From NCBI GenBank assembly GCA_024349765.1, contig AP026073.1:1984001-2048000 (forward strand): a stretch of DNA of 64,000 nucleotides. Direction: 5' to 3'. The notes beneath the pieces were generated by a model that saw only the letters and a program-made list of their open reading frames with translations, did not search any database and was not told the origin of the DNA. Below are positions 34,560-43,951 of the stretch, in pieces. How positions within the stretch are numbered: the stretch's first letter is position 1; the number at the start of each line of letters is the position of its first letter. Origin of the DNA: Streptomyces nigrescens. GTDB taxonomy: Bacteria; Actinomycetota; Actinomycetes; Streptomycetales; Streptomycetaceae. Made by a program: the position numbers and the translations under genes.

Positions 34560-35339
34560 GTGATCTGGATAGGTTTGGGCGGGCTGGTCGTCGCGGTGGT
34601 CTGCGCGTATGTGGTGCGGGTGTCGCATGCGCGGGCGCGGGCCATGGAGAGCACCGAGACCCTGCCGGTGGCGGATCTGCGGGCGTTGCACGAGGCGGCG
34701 GCGGAGGCCGCCGGGGCCGGGCACTTCCGGTACCGCTGCGAGGTCGTGGGGCAGGCCCGTCCCCACAAGGACGGGGTGCTGCGCTCCGAGCTGGAGGGCG
34801 TGGACTGCGTGTGGCACAAGCACAAGATCACGCGCAGGTACGAGGAGGTCTACCGCGACGGCAGCGGCAACCGGAGGCGCCGGACGTGCACCGACGTGCT
34901 GTCCGAGCACTCCAGCTCCACCGCGTTCTTCGTGGAGGACGCCACCGGAAGGATGGTGGTCCGTCCCGGGGACGCCGAGGTCGTCGGGGCGGAGAAGGTC
35001 CTCGACCGGTTCGATCCGCACGCCGGGGGAGGCGGGAGGCGCCTGCAGATCGGGCCGCTGAGTCTCGATCTCGGGGGCGGCGACGGGACGATCGGGTACC
35101 GGCGCGAGGAGTGGGTCGTCCGCTCCGGCAGCCGGTTCTACGTGCACGGTGAGGCCGCCGACGGGGACGGCCGGCTGGCGGTCGGTGCGCCGGCCGAGGG
35201 CGGAGTCTTCGTCATGTCGGTGAAGTCCGAGGAGGAACTGCTCCGCGGCGAGAACAACAAGGTGTGGATCTTCGGGCTGGGGGCGGGGATCACCGCCGTC
35301 GCGGGGATCGTGTTCCTGGTGCTGGGGATCATCGGCTGA
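34560..35339 (+). CDS. GIDE-domain membrane protein
   Basis: A 259-residue protein with a membrane helix at each end (about 2-20 and 237-257) and a central domain with FRYRCEVVGQARPHKDGVLRSELEGVDCVWHKHKITRRYE and FVEDATGRMVVRPGDAEV. This matches the GIDE domain of the mitochondrial E3 ligase MULAN, but the RING finger is absent, as in bacterial relatives whose function is unknown. The start is GTG 34560 behind a purine-rich sequence. No neighbour suggests a role. Confidence 0.78.
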   Translation: MIWIGLGGLVVAVVCAYVVRVSHARARAMESTETLPVADLRALHEAAAEAAGAGHFRYRCEVVGQARPHKDGVLRSELEGVDCVWHKHKITRRYEEVYRDGSGNRRRRTCTDVLSEHSSSTAFFVEDATGRMVVRPGDAEVVGAEKVLDRFDPHAGGGGRRLQIGPLSLDLGGGDGTIGYRREEWVVRSGSRFYVHGEAADGDGRLAVGAPAEGGVFVMSVKSEEELLRGENNKVWIFGLGAGITAVAGIVFLVLGIIG

Positions 35340-35403
35340 GCGCCCGTCCTCATCTCGGTGCCGGCGACGGCGGGTTGAGCGCCGTCCCCGCCTCGGGGCG
35401 GCC

Positions 35404-36273
35404 TCAGCGGGCCGCGTGGAGCAGGAAGGTCGGGTCCGGGAGATCGTGGTCGGGTCCGGGGCGGGCCGGGGTCCTGAGTTCGAGCGCGCCGGTGCAGGCG
35501 ACCCGGTCGGCCACCCGGGCGCAGGCCACCGCGCTGTGCAGGTCCTCCGTGGCCAGCATCGGGCTGACGGCGCGTCCGGTGCGGCCGCCCGGATGCGAGG
35601 TGAGCCGGGCGTCCCGGCCGACCCAGATCGACACCTTCTGCGCGCCGCCGGAACGCGGCCGCACCTCCGACCAGACCGTGCCGCAGGCCGGGCTGAACAG
35701 CAGCCGCACGGTGTAGGTGTCGTCCGTGATCGTGCTCTCCGCCCGGGCGTCGCGGTGGCAGCCGAACCGCCTCGGGTAGCGGCCCTCGCACCGGTGGCCG
35801 TGGCAGGAGTCGGGCGCCGTCCACTCGGCCCGTACCGCGTGCGCGGGGATGCTCGCGATCGAGGCCGCCGCCCCCATGGTGGCCACCACGGCCGTCAGGG
35901 CGATGAGTGCGGCGGCGCCGCGGAGTTTCCGCCGGGCGGGGCCGGTCGGCGGCGCCGGCTGCCCGATCTCCGGGCCGGCCGGCGCGTTCCCGGCGGGCGC
36001 CGGTGCCGTACGGGCCCGGTGCGCCGCGTCGTACAGCCCGAGCAGCCGGATCTGGTCCGCCCCGGCCACCCGGCCCAGCGCCTCGACCGCGGCGCGCGGC
36101 GGCAGCTTCTCGCCGTTGAGGTAGCGGTGCCAGGCGGACTTGCTGTACGGCGTCTTCCGGGCCAGCCCGTCCAGGCTCAGCCCGGTCCGCTCCTTGAGTA
36201 CGCGCAGCTCCTGGGCCAGGAGCTGCCCGGCCGGATCGAGTGTGTCGGGCAGCGGCCGCCAGCGGGACACCAT
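35404..36273 (-). CDS. Membrane-anchored XRE-type helix-turn-helix protein with DUF2690 domain
   Basis: A 289-residue protein. Cytoplasmic XRE helix-turn-helix at about 15-65 (LRVLKERTGLSLDGLARKTPYSKSAWHRYLNGEKLPPRAAVEAL), a Pro/Ala-rich linker, one membrane helix (about 117-140, LRGAAALIALTAVVATMGAAASI), then an extracytoplasmic DUF2690-type domain with four to six cysteines (DSCHGHRCEGRYPRRFGCHRDA). This is a common actinobacterial design for signalling across the membrane. The ATG at 36273 follows GGGAGG; the frame runs open further upstream. Confidence 0.83.
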   Translation of the reverse strand: MVSRWRPLPDTLDPAGQLLAQELRVLKERTGLSLDGLARKTPYSKSAWHRYLNGEKLPPRAAVEALGRVAGADQIRLLGLYDAAHRARTAPAPAGNAPAGPEIGQPAPPTGPARRKLRGAAALIALTAVVATMGAAASIASIPAHAVRAEWTAPDSCHGHRCEGRYPRRFGCHRDARAESTITDDTYTVRLLFSPACGTVWSEVRPRSGGAQKVSIWVGRDARLTSHPGGRTGRAVSPMLATEDLHSAVACARVADRVACTGALELRTPARPGPDHDLPDPTFLLHAAR

Positions 36274-36427
36274 GTGCGCCTCCCTTACCGCCCTGCCTGT
36301 GTTGCGGCAGTGGTTCCCCCGCAGAGGCCCCAACCGGTTGCCCGGGGCGTCTGATTCCTCCTGGATAGCGGAATGTGTACCCATGACCAGTGGTTGATGA
36401 CACACCGTGCGGAAAGGGAGTGAAAGG

Positions 36428-37486
36428 TCAGTTGAGCGCTTTTTCGTACAGGCGGAAGGTGCGGGCGCCCGCCGGGCCCTCGGTGAAGCCCAGGCACAGC
36501 CGCGGCACACCGCCGTCGCCGCCCCGCCACACGGCCAGCCCCTCCGGCTCGCGCGGGGACAACTCCGGCGCCGTCCGGTCCATCTGCTGCCACACCGCCC
36601 TGCCGGTGCGCAGATCGATGCGGTAGAGGCGGGCGTTGCCGCCCGAGGACGGCGGATTGCCCGCGCCGTACGCACTGCCGAGCAGCTGGTACGCGGAGGC
36701 GCCGTACAGGGCCATGCCCTGGAAGGGCAGGCCCAGGTGGGCCCCGGGCTGGGCGAAGGTGATCAGCGGCCGGAACACCCCGGCCCGGAACCGGTCGAGA
36801 TCGTGCAGCGCGAAGTGCGGTACTCCCCTCCTCTTGTACCGCAGCAGCAGGCGCCGGTACACCGGGTCGACGGCGGGGGAGTTGCTGGTGGAACCGGGCA
36901 GCGGCCGGTAGGTCCGCAGGCCGGGAGCGGTCCGCGACAGCACCCGGCCGTCCGCGAACCCGAAACGGCACAGCCCGCGCCCGTACCCGGACGCCGGGTT
37001 GGCGTCCCACTCGGTCCACAGCGTGACGCCGTCCCAGGACTCCTCCAGGCCGATCGAACCACCGTGCCCGAACCCCTTCAGATACATGTGCCCGGCCGGC
37101 GACCCGTCCAGCGCCAGCCGGTTCAGGCACAGGTCACCCCGCCGGACCCGCACCGCGTGCGAGACGGCCGCCCGCTCGCCCGGCAGCCGGACGCCGCCCG
37201 CCACCACCTGCAGCGCGTAGACGTACCCCCGGCGCCCGTCGAGGACGAACGACTGCAGCACGGTGGTGTGCCGCAGCCGCCCGGCGAGGAACTGCCGCCC
37301 CGCCGCGGCCAGTGCGGGCAGCGCCCGGTCCGGCGGCGCCACCGCCCGCCCCTGCGCCGTCCGCGGGGGACCGGCCGCCGCGAGGGCCCGCTGCCCCGGG
37401 GCGACCGCGCCCGCGACCGCGGCACCGCCGAGCCACCCGAGAACCGCCCGGCGTCCCGGCCCCGCCGCGGAGAAGTCCGTGCTCAT
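36428..37486 (-). CDS. Secreted TagC-like / phage-baseplate-like beta-propeller protein
   Basis: A 352-residue exported protein. The N-terminus has a twin-arginine-like signal (GRRAVLGWLGGAAVAGAVAP, RR at 12-13). The rest has repeated Y/W-rich strands (VYALQVV, HMYLKGFGHGGSIGLEE, YRRLLLRYKRRG) and LYRIDLRTGRAVWQQM, typical of the propeller proteins annotated as teichoic acid biosynthesis protein C or phage receptor-binding P68-like. The function in Streptomyces is unknown; a wall-polymer link is inferred from the name and the neighbouring glycan genes. The ATG at 37486 follows CTGGAGGC. Confidence 0.7.
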   Translation of the reverse strand: MSTDFSAAGPGRRAVLGWLGGAAVAGAVAPGQRALAAAGPPRTAQGRAVAPPDRALPALAAAGRQFLAGRLRHTTVLQSFVLDGRRGYVYALQVVAGGVRLPGERAAVSHAVRVRRGDLCLNRLALDGSPAGHMYLKGFGHGGSIGLEESWDGVTLWTEWDANPASGYGRGLCRFGFADGRVLSRTAPGLRTYRPLPGSTSNSPAVDPVYRRLLLRYKRRGVPHFALHDLDRFRAGVFRPLITFAQPGAHLGLPFQGMALYGASAYQLLGSAYGAGNPPSSGGNARLYRIDLRTGRAVWQQMDRTAPELSPREPEGLAVWRGGDGGVPRLCLGFTEGPAGARTFRLYEKALN

Positions 37487-37627
37487 CAAGCCTCCAGGCA
37501 ATCGGTCCGGCCGCTCGCCCGCCCACCGCCGTGGAACGGGCGGGCGGCCGGAGGTCATCCGGACGCCGCTACCCGCGCGGCGCCCGTCGTGGCGGGATCG
37601 GCGCCACGGACGTCGGCACCACGGAAT

Positions 37628-38029
37628 TCAGCACCACGGAACGGTGCGGAACGCATGGACGTAGTGGGCGGAGACATAGCCCGGCCGGTGCGCGAGCCGG
37701 TACCAGTGCGGGTTGCCGTGGACGCGGCTGCCGGTCGTCGTGCACCGCAGCCCGTGCACGCTCCCCGAACCCAGCTGATCGATCACCCGGTACGTGATGC
37801 CCGGTCCCGAGCGGACGTTCAGTGGCACCCGGGGCGGGGTCACCGCCTCCCCGCGCGCATGCCGGACATGACGGCCCGCCACCACCGGCACACCACCGCC
37901 GTGGTGGACCGCGTGCGCGTATCGCCCGGGATGGCGGTACGGACCGGAGTCGGCCACCGCCACCGCGGGGACCATCGCGAGAGCGGCCACCAGGGCGACC
38001 ACACCGTTGCGGAACAGGCGTCGGTTCAT
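37628..38029 (-). CDS. Small secreted SH3b-like protein
   Basis: A 133-residue secreted protein: signal peptide about 1-26 (GVVALVAALAMVPAVAVAD), a His-rich segment (YAHAVHHGGGVPVVAGRHVRHARG) and a C-terminal SH3b-like domain with PLNVRSGPGITYRVIDQL and WYRLAHRPGYVSAHYV. SH3b domains often bind cell-wall peptides. The histidine-rich part could bind metal. It lies between the TagC-like and glycoside hydrolase genes. Confidence 0.8.
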   Translation of the reverse strand: MNRRLFRNGVVALVAALAMVPAVAVADSGPYRHPGRYAHAVHHGGGVPVVAGRHVRHARGEAVTPPRVPLNVRSGPGITYRVIDQLGSGSVHGLRCTTTGSRVHGNPHWYRLAHRPGYVSAHYVHAFRTVPWC

Positions 38030-38219
38030 CGGAACCTCCTCGAACGACTGGCAGCGGCACCGGAACGTGCCCTGCGTCGCTCAGCGTTTCCGACCGGTCA
38101 CCCGTCGATGCCGTCCCAGCCGTCCCAGGGAGGAAGTGGAACCCCGGCGAGGCCCGGGAAGCCCCGCTCATTGCCCGGAAACGGCATGTACTGGCCAGTT
38201 GGTTCGTTAATCTGCCCGT

Positions 38220-39590
38220 GTGCTACGTCGTGGTGGGGAACGTCAGGGTACGGCCTGGATGATCGTGGCCGGGGCGGTGGTGCTGGGCGTGGGGCTGCTG
38301 TTCGTCCTGTGGAGCGCACCGGGAGGCGGGCAACGGGACGCCAAGGGGCCGGCGCGGGAACGGGCGGCCGGGCCGGCGGTCGGGTGGGGGTTCACGCACA
38401 CCCAGTTCAGTGCGGACCGGGGCGCGGACGCGGCGGTGGAACGGGTGGCCCGTGTGCTCGCCGGGCAGCCGATGGCACAGAACCAGCACCTCATGGGCTG
38501 GGGCGCGGGTAATCCGGAACCGAGCCCCGGGCGGTACGACTTCGACGATCTGGACCGGCGGATGGCGCTGATCCGCCGCACCGGCGGCACGCCCGTCCTG
38601 ACGCTGTGCTGCGCGCCGGACTGGATGAAGGGCGGGACGCCCGGCCGGACGGACTGGAGTCAGTTGGAGAAGGCCCCGGAACCGGACCATTACCCGGATT
38701 TCGCGGCGCTCGCCGGAAAGATCGCCCGGCGCTATCCGGAGATCCGACACTTCGTCGTCTGGAACGAGTTCAAGGGCTTCTTCGACGACGCCAAGGGCCG
38801 GTGGGACGCCGAGGACTACACCCGGCTGTACAACCTCGTGTACCAGGAACTGAAGAAGGTCAACGCGCACAACCAGGTGGGCGGGCCCTATCTGGTGATG
38901 GACAGCTATGTGCCGGGCGACGGCCGGTATCCGTCGGCGCTCAAGGGGACATGGGGACATGTCGACCAGCGGACGCTGGACGCGTTCGCCTACTGGAACC
39001 GGCACAAGGCCGGGGCGGATTTCGTGGTCGTCGACGGGTCGAGCTACAGCAAGGACGACCGCTACGCCCCCGACGTCTTCACCGCCGCCCGGAAGTTCGC
39101 CGAGGTGGGGCGGTGGCTGCGGAGGACGAGCGGGCTGCCGCTGTGGTGGGCGGAGTGGTACGTCGAAGTCGCGGACGAACGGGGCGGGCGGCGCGGCTGG
39201 AGCGAGCGCGAGCGGGTCGCCGCCCAGGCCACCGCGCTGATCGAGATGGCGGAGGGCGGGGCGGCCGGCGGCTTCTACTGGAATCCGGAGGGGGACGGGA
39301 AGGGGCAGGGCGGCAAGGACTGCCCGGGGTGCCTGTGGAGCAGCACCGAATCCGCGGACGGCGGGCGGGAATTGCCCATGTGGACCCTGCTGGCGCGGTT
39401 TTCCCGGGCCTTTCCGCCGGACGCGCATCCGCGGGAAATGGCCACCGGCAGCGACGACATCCTGGGGCTGAGCGACGGACGGACGGCGCTGCTGGTGAAC
39501 ACCGCGGACCGGCCGGGGTCGGTGCGCGTGGGCGGAAAGGAGCGCGTGGTGGACGGTTACGGGGTGCGGTGGGTCTCCCTCGCGGAGTGA
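38220..39590 (+). CDS. Clan GH-A glycoside hydrolase (GH39-like), membrane-anchored
   Basis: A 456-residue protein with an N-terminal membrane helix (about 13-31) that may anchor it or act as a signal, followed by a TIM-barrel hydrolase. The acid/base is probably Glu183 in VVWNEFKGF and the nucleophile Glu312 in LWWAEWYVE, the spacing of clan GH-A. RHFVVWNE and PVLTLCCAPDWMKGG match xylosidase/iduronidase-like GH39 proteins. The start is GTG 38220; ATG 38259 is an alternative. There is no clear ribosome site, and the mRNA may be nearly leaderless. It converges with the glycan operon and may trim its product. Confidence 0.8.
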   Translation: MLRRGGERQGTAWMIVAGAVVLGVGLLFVLWSAPGGGQRDAKGPARERAAGPAVGWGFTHTQFSADRGADAAVERVARVLAGQPMAQNQHLMGWGAGNPEPSPGRYDFDDLDRRMALIRRTGGTPVLTLCCAPDWMKGGTPGRTDWSQLEKAPEPDHYPDFAALAGKIARRYPEIRHFVVWNEFKGFFDDAKGRWDAEDYTRLYNLVYQELKKVNAHNQVGGPYLVMDSYVPGDGRYPSALKGTWGHVDQRTLDAFAYWNRHKAGADFVVVDGSSYSKDDRYAPDVFTAARKFAEVGRWLRRTSGLPLWWAEWYVEVADERGGRRGWSERERVAAQATALIEMAEGGAAGGFYWNPEGDGKGQGGKDCPGCLWSSTESADGGRELPMWTLLARFSRAFPPDAHPREMATGSDDILGLSDGRTALLVNTADRPGSVRVGGKERVVDGYGVRWVSLAE

Positions 39591-39595
39591 GCCGC

Positions 39596-42500
39596 CTACG
39601 ACATCGTCAGAAAGCGCTGGACCAGCGACGCCAGGAACGTCAGCAGCAGCGGCACCGCGAACCAGAAGAGCGCCTGCAGCCGCCGGCGTTGCCCAAGCGT
39701 GGGGGAGGGCGCGGAGGCGCGCAGCAGTTCGCGGGTGGTGAGCACCACCAGCAGGGCGAGCAGCGCCAGCGCGCCCAGCACCGACCAGCGGGTCCAGGTC
39801 ACCCGGGGGCCGGCGGGACCCGGGTGGGGGGCGGGGGCCGTGCCCGGCGGGCGCTGCCGCGGTGCGTAGAGCGCGGCGTGCGCGTTGCCGAGCACCCGGC
39901 GGAGGTCGCGGCGGTGATCGAGGGCGGCGCGCAGCCGCTGCTCCCAGCCCCGCGGGTACGCCGAGTCCAGCCGCAGCGACTCCGCCTGGCCGTGGTTGAC
40001 GATCAGATACGACTGCGGACCGGCCTTCCGGAGGGCGGTGACGAGCGGCGCCACCGCGGCCGGGTCGCGGGGTGCCGGGGTCGGTACGTACTCCACCCGC
40101 TCCATGTCCTTGGCGCCCCAGGGCATCGCCGGGGTGACGCTGTTGACCGGGTCGTCGCTCAGCCACAGCAGCCGCACCGTCGGGCGGTCGTGCGCGTAGA
40201 CGTAGTCCATGGCGGCCACCTCGCCCGGCCGGACGCGCTCGAAGGGCTCGTTGCCCCACCGGGCGACGAGGAAGCCGCCGGTCAGGAGCAGACCGGTCAG
40301 CAGCGCGGCGAGCGGGCCGAGAGTGCCGGGCCGGGCGGCCGTACCGTGCGGGAAGAAGGCGAGGGCGGCCAGCGTGCAGGCGCCGGGCAGGGCGAACAGG
40401 AAGACCCGCAGGGCCATTTCGCCGCCGTACGACTGCAGGCCGAAGGCCAGGAACGGGACGAAGGCCAGGGCCAGCAGGGAGCGTTCGGTGAAGCCGGCCG
40501 CGCGCCGGCGCAGGACGCCCCAGCAGGCCAGCGCCAGCACCCCGCCCGTCAGCGCCACCCGGGTGTAGAGGACGAGCTGGTGGGTGGGGTCGCCGCCGGT
40601 GATCCGGTCCGTGACGGACGAGGTGACGTTGGCGCCGACGCCGCCCAGACCGCCGAACAACTCGTCGAAATGGCCCGACCAGTAGGGCTCGGCCAGGAAC
40701 CCCACCCACCCCGCGACCAGCACCCCGAGCAGCAGCGGCAGTCCCCGCAGCGTGCAGCGGCGGGCGAGCACCAGGACGGTGAGCACCCCGAGCATGACGA
40801 AGGGGGTGAGCTGATGGCCCGCCACGGACGCGGTGAAGAGGGCGAGCAGGACGGCCAGCAGGACCACCCGCCGGCCCGGGCCGGACGGCAGGACGGCGGC
40901 CTCGCCCGGGCGACGGCGGCCGGCCTCCCCGTGCGGGGCCCGGAACCACACCAGCAGGATCGCGACGAAGCACAGGTGGAAGAGGTAGGTGAACCCCTGG
41001 GGGGAGAAGTAGTCCTGGCCGACCCAGCCGCACAGCACGAACAGCCAGGCCGCGCACCACTTCGCCCGCCACCCGGCCCGTACCGCCTTCAAGAGAAGGA
41101 ACAGCGGTGCCAGGTACAGGAGTTGGAGGACCAGCGGCCACCAGCGGAGGACTGCGGTGAGGTCGGTGACGCCGCACGCGCCGGCGAGGAACTGCGCCCC
41201 GGCGAAGAAACCGGGCCAGCTCCAGCGCGCGTCCAGGTCCGGTACGGCCGCCCCGTTCCGGGAGAGGTAGTCCAGGAATCCCAGGTGCTGCCAGGCGGTC
41301 GGGAAGCGCGGCTCGGCCTCCAGCACGGCGGGCAGGGCGTGCAGCGCGACCACCGTCAGCAGGAGGACGGACGTGAGCAGCGCCCGGTGCTGCCGGGGGA
41401 GCCGGAGCGCCGCGGCGAACGCGACCACCAGGAGGGCCGCCCCGGCCAGGGTCGCGCCGGGCAGGACGGAGATCAGGCCGAGGCCGTTCATCCGGTCCAG
41501 GGCGGCATCGTCCGTGCCGCGCAACGGCAGCCAGAAGAGGGCCACGGCGACGGCCGGGAGCACATGGACGAGGGCGGTGAGGACCCGGCCCGTACGGCGC
41601 CGGGTGCGGGGCCGGCTGCGTCGCGCGGGTCCGGTCCGCCGAGCGGGCCTCGGGCGTACGGCCGCCTCCCGCGGCATGCCGTACGCCCCGTCGCCCAGGT
41701 CCCCGTAGGCGGCCAGGTCCGCCAGATCGCCGTCCGGGGCGCGGCCGTCCGGGGGGACCCGGCACGGCGGCGCCGGGGCGGCGCCGCCGCGCAGCACCCG
41801 CCGGAGCCGCGGGGCGGCCAGCGCGACGATCACCGTCAGGCTGCTGACCTCGGCGATCCCGGCACCGGTCAGCCCCCGGTGCGGCAGCAGCACCAGGGTC
41901 AGCCCGAGCACCAGGACGCACAACAGGCCCTGGAGGGCGGCCAGTCCGGACGTGCGGCTGCGGGCGCGTAACACCGCGAAGTGCACCTCCATCACGACCC
42001 GCAGCGCGGCACCGACCGCGTACCAGCGCAGCAGCGGCGTCGCCGCCCGTGCGTACCCGGGGCCGAACACGCCCAGGATCCACGGTGCGAAGAGGAACAG
42101 GCCGAGGCAGACCGGCAGCATGATGCGCGCCATCCGGCGCAGTGCGGCCCGGGTGTGCCGGGCCAGTTCCGCCGGATCGTGCGCCCCTTCCACGGTCAGT
42201 GAGGCGCCCATGTTGAGGGCCAGCAGATTGACCGTGCCGCCGATGGTGGTGGTGATGTAGAAGTACGCGTTGTCCGCCGCGTCGACCTGCGCGGCGACCA
42301 GTACCGGGACGAGGTAGACCACGGCGAGCGAGAAGAGCGAGCCGGTGGAGTCGCCGGCCAGGAATCGGGCGAGTTCGCCGGGCGACGGCGGCCGGGCGGT
42401 CCGCCGGGTGGCCCGTACGTGACGCGGGATCAGCCGCCGGAAGACCAGCCAGCCCAGCGGCAGCACCGACACCGCGATCGCCGCGACCCAGGACACGAAG

Positions 42501-43093
42501 ACCCCGGCGGTCGGAAACGCGGCGGCGAGGACGACCAGCAGCCCCAGCTTCACGGTGGAGAACGCCAGATTGCCGGCCGGCACCCAGGAGGCGCTGCGCA
42601 GCCCGGTCAGCACCCCGTCCTGGAGGGTGAGCACCGACCAGGCCACCACCGCCACGACGAATCCGAGGCCGGCCAGCGGGCCGTGCAGGAAGTGGTAGGA
42701 GGGGCCCCAGAGGTCGAGGGTGAGGAGGAAGCCGGTGGCGGCGAGGGCCACCAAGACCGCACTGCCGGTGTAGGTGTGCCGCACGAGCCGGCCGGTGGTG
42801 CGGCCGGCGACCGGCAGGAAACGGGCCAGCGCACCGGTCAGGGTGACCGCCGTCAGCCCGGCCAGCAGCTTCATCGCGGCGATCGCCGCCGACCCCTGAC
42901 CGACCGCGGACTCGGAGTAGTAGCGGGCCGCGACCAGCCAGAACCCCAGGCCGAGCAGACCGGAGACACCGGTGTTCAGCATCAGCGCATAGGCGTTGCG
43001 GAACAGCGGACTGCCCGGCGCGCGTCCGGCGGACCCCCGCGCCTCCGGATCCGGGGCCGGGCGCTCCGCGGCCCGGGTGGTCGTGTCAGACAC
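39596..43093 (-). CDS. Fused polysaccharide flippase and multi-membrane GT-C/polymerase-like protein
   Basis: A 1165-residue polytopic protein. Residues about 25-440 form a MOP/Wzx-like flippase (PLFRNAYALMLNTGVSGLLGLGFWLVAARYYSESAVGQGSA, then VPVLVAAQVDAADNAYFYITTTIGGTVNLLALNMG). A basic linker (about 450-510, rich in Arg/Pro) joins a second membrane half (about 515-1165) with at least ten helices, a WSWPGFFAG and GWVGQDYFSPQGFTY segment and a soluble domain near 960-1060, resembling GT-C glycosyltransferases or O-antigen polymerases. Flippase plus transferase in one chain is unusual. It is the last gene of the operon. The exact role of the second half is inference. Confidence 0.82.
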   Translation of the reverse strand: MSDTTTRAAERPAPDPEARGSAGRAPGSPLFRNAYALMLNTGVSGLLGLGFWLVAARYYSESAVGQGSAAIAAMKLLAGLTAVTLTGALARFLPVAGRTTGRLVRHTYTGSAVLVALAATGFLLTLDLWGPSYHFLHGPLAGLGFVVAVVAWSVLTLQDGVLTGLRSASWVPAGNLAFSTVKLGLLVVLAAAFPTAGVFVSWVAAIAVSVLPLGWLVFRRLIPRHVRATRRTARPPSPGELARFLAGDSTGSLFSLAVVYLVPVLVAAQVDAADNAYFYITTTIGGTVNLLALNMGASLTVEGAHDPAELARHTRAALRRMARIMLPVCLGLFLFAPWILGVFGPGYARAATPLLRWYAVGAALRVVMEVHFAVLRARSRTSGLAALQGLLCVLVLGLTLVLLPHRGLTGAGIAEVSSLTVIVALAAPRLRRVLRGGAAPAPPCRVPPDGRAPDGDLADLAAYGDLGDGAYGMPREAAVRPRPARRTGPARRSRPRTRRRTGRVLTALVHVLPAVAVALFWLPLRGTDDAALDRMNGLGLISVLPGATLAGAALLVVAFAAALRLPRQHRALLTSVLLLTVVALHALPAVLEAEPRFPTAWQHLGFLDYLSRNGAAVPDLDARWSWPGFFAGAQFLAGACGVTDLTAVLRWWPLVLQLLYLAPLFLLLKAVRAGWRAKWCAAWLFVLCGWVGQDYFSPQGFTYLFHLCFVAILLVWFRAPHGEAGRRRPGEAAVLPSGPGRRVVLLAVLLALFTASVAGHQLTPFVMLGVLTVLVLARRCTLRGLPLLLGVLVAGWVGFLAEPYWSGHFDELFGGLGGVGANVTSSVTDRITGGDPTHQLVLYTRVALTGGVLALACWGVLRRRAAGFTERSLLALAFVPFLAFGLQSYGGEMALRVFLFALPGACTLAALAFFPHGTAARPGTLGPLAALLTGLLLTGGFLVARWGNEPFERVRPGEVAAMDYVYAHDRPTVRLLWLSDDPVNSVTPAMPWGAKDMERVEYVPTPAPRDPAAVAPLVTALRKAGPQSYLIVNHGQAESLRLDSAYPRGWEQRLRAALDHRRDLRRVLGNAHAALYAPRQRPPGTAPAPHPGPAGPRVTWTRWSVLGALALLALLVVLTTRELLRASAPSPTLGQRRRLQALFWFAVPLLLTFLASLVQRFLTMS

Positions 43094-43144
43094 CGGCGTG
43101 GCTGCTCCTTCTTCCGCCGCGGCGGGGCCACGACGGGCTCGGCG

Positions 43145-43951
43145 TCAGGGCCCCGGCGGACACGGCCGCACCGCCTGACGGGCCCGGCGGACCACCGCGT
43201 AGCCCTTGGTGAGCACCCGGTCCGCGGCGTAGGCACGGACCAGCCCGCGGCCCTGGACGAGCCGGGCGAACTCCTCGGTGCCGGTACGCCGCCGCACGGT
43301 CAGCCGGGTCAGCGCGTACGGGCCCTGCGCGCGGGCCGCGAGCGCGTTGCCGACCGCGAGCGCCTGCCGGAAGCCGAGCCCGCGCACCGTGCGCCGCACC
43401 CGCCGGTCGGAGTGGCCGTAGGGGTACGCGAAGGACTCCGGCGCGGTGCCCACCTCTTCGGCGATCAGCTCCCGGCAGCGCAGCACCTCGTGCCGCAGCC
43501 GGTGGTCGTCGAGGCCGTCCAGCGGGGGGTGGCCGTGGCTGTGCCCGCCGATCTCCACGCCGGCCGCGGCCAGTTCGCGCACCTGCCGCCAGTCGAGCAT
43601 GGTGTCCGGCGCGTCCCCGGTGTCGTACGGGCCGCGCAGCCAGCCGGTGGAGAGGAAGAGGGTGGCCGGGAAGCCGTACCGGGCGAGGGCGGGCAGGGCG
43701 TGGCGGTGGACGCCCTCGTAGCCGTCGTCGAAGGTGATCAGCACCGGCCGGTCCGGGAGCGGGCCGCCGCCCCGCCAGGCCGTGGCGAGGGCGGCGGCCG
43801 TCAGTGGGGTGAAACCGCCGTCGGCGAGCGCGGCGAGCTGCTCGGCGAACGCGTCGGGCGTGACGGAGAGCGCCCGTACGGCCGGGGTCGGGGCGAAGGT
43901 CACCGCGTGGTACATGAGGATCGGCACTCTCGGAGGGCGGTCGTCGCTCAT
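43145..43951 (-). CDS. Polysaccharide deacetylase (NodB domain)
   Basis: A 268-residue enzyme of carbohydrate esterase family 4. Motif 1 PVLITFDDGYEG carries the catalytic and metal aspartates, motif 2 is the H-S-H-G-H in EIGGHSHGHPPLDGL, and AYPYGHSDRRV matches motif 3. It begins VPILMYHAVTFAPT. No signal peptide is visible, which is unusual if it acts outside; it may work on lipid-linked intermediates or be exported with help. It overlaps the upstream GT2 gene by 4 bp and leads by 51 bp to the flippase gene. Confidence 0.9.
   Translation of the reverse strand: MSDDRPPRVPILMYHAVTFAPTPAVRALSVTPDAFAEQLAALADGGFTPLTAAALATAWRGGGPLPDRPVLITFDDGYEGVHRHALPALARYGFPATLFLSTGWLRGPYDTGDAPDTMLDWRQVRELAAAGVEIGGHSHGHPPLDGLDDHRLRHEVLRCRELIAEEVGTAPESFAYPYGHSDRRVRRTVRGLGFRQALAVGNALAARAQGPYALTRLTVRRRTGTEEFARLVQGRGLVRAYAADRVLTKGYAVVRRARQAVRPCPPGP

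Noticed and set aside
36428-38029. Prophage remnant, because of the baseplate-like protein
   Set aside because: No other phage genes are nearby and the protein has its own export signal.
38606-41971. A 1121-codon open frame on the plus strand
   Set aside because: It overlaps the glycoside hydrolase in another frame and the flippase fusion on the other strand, and its product is low-complexity Arg/Gly/Glu.
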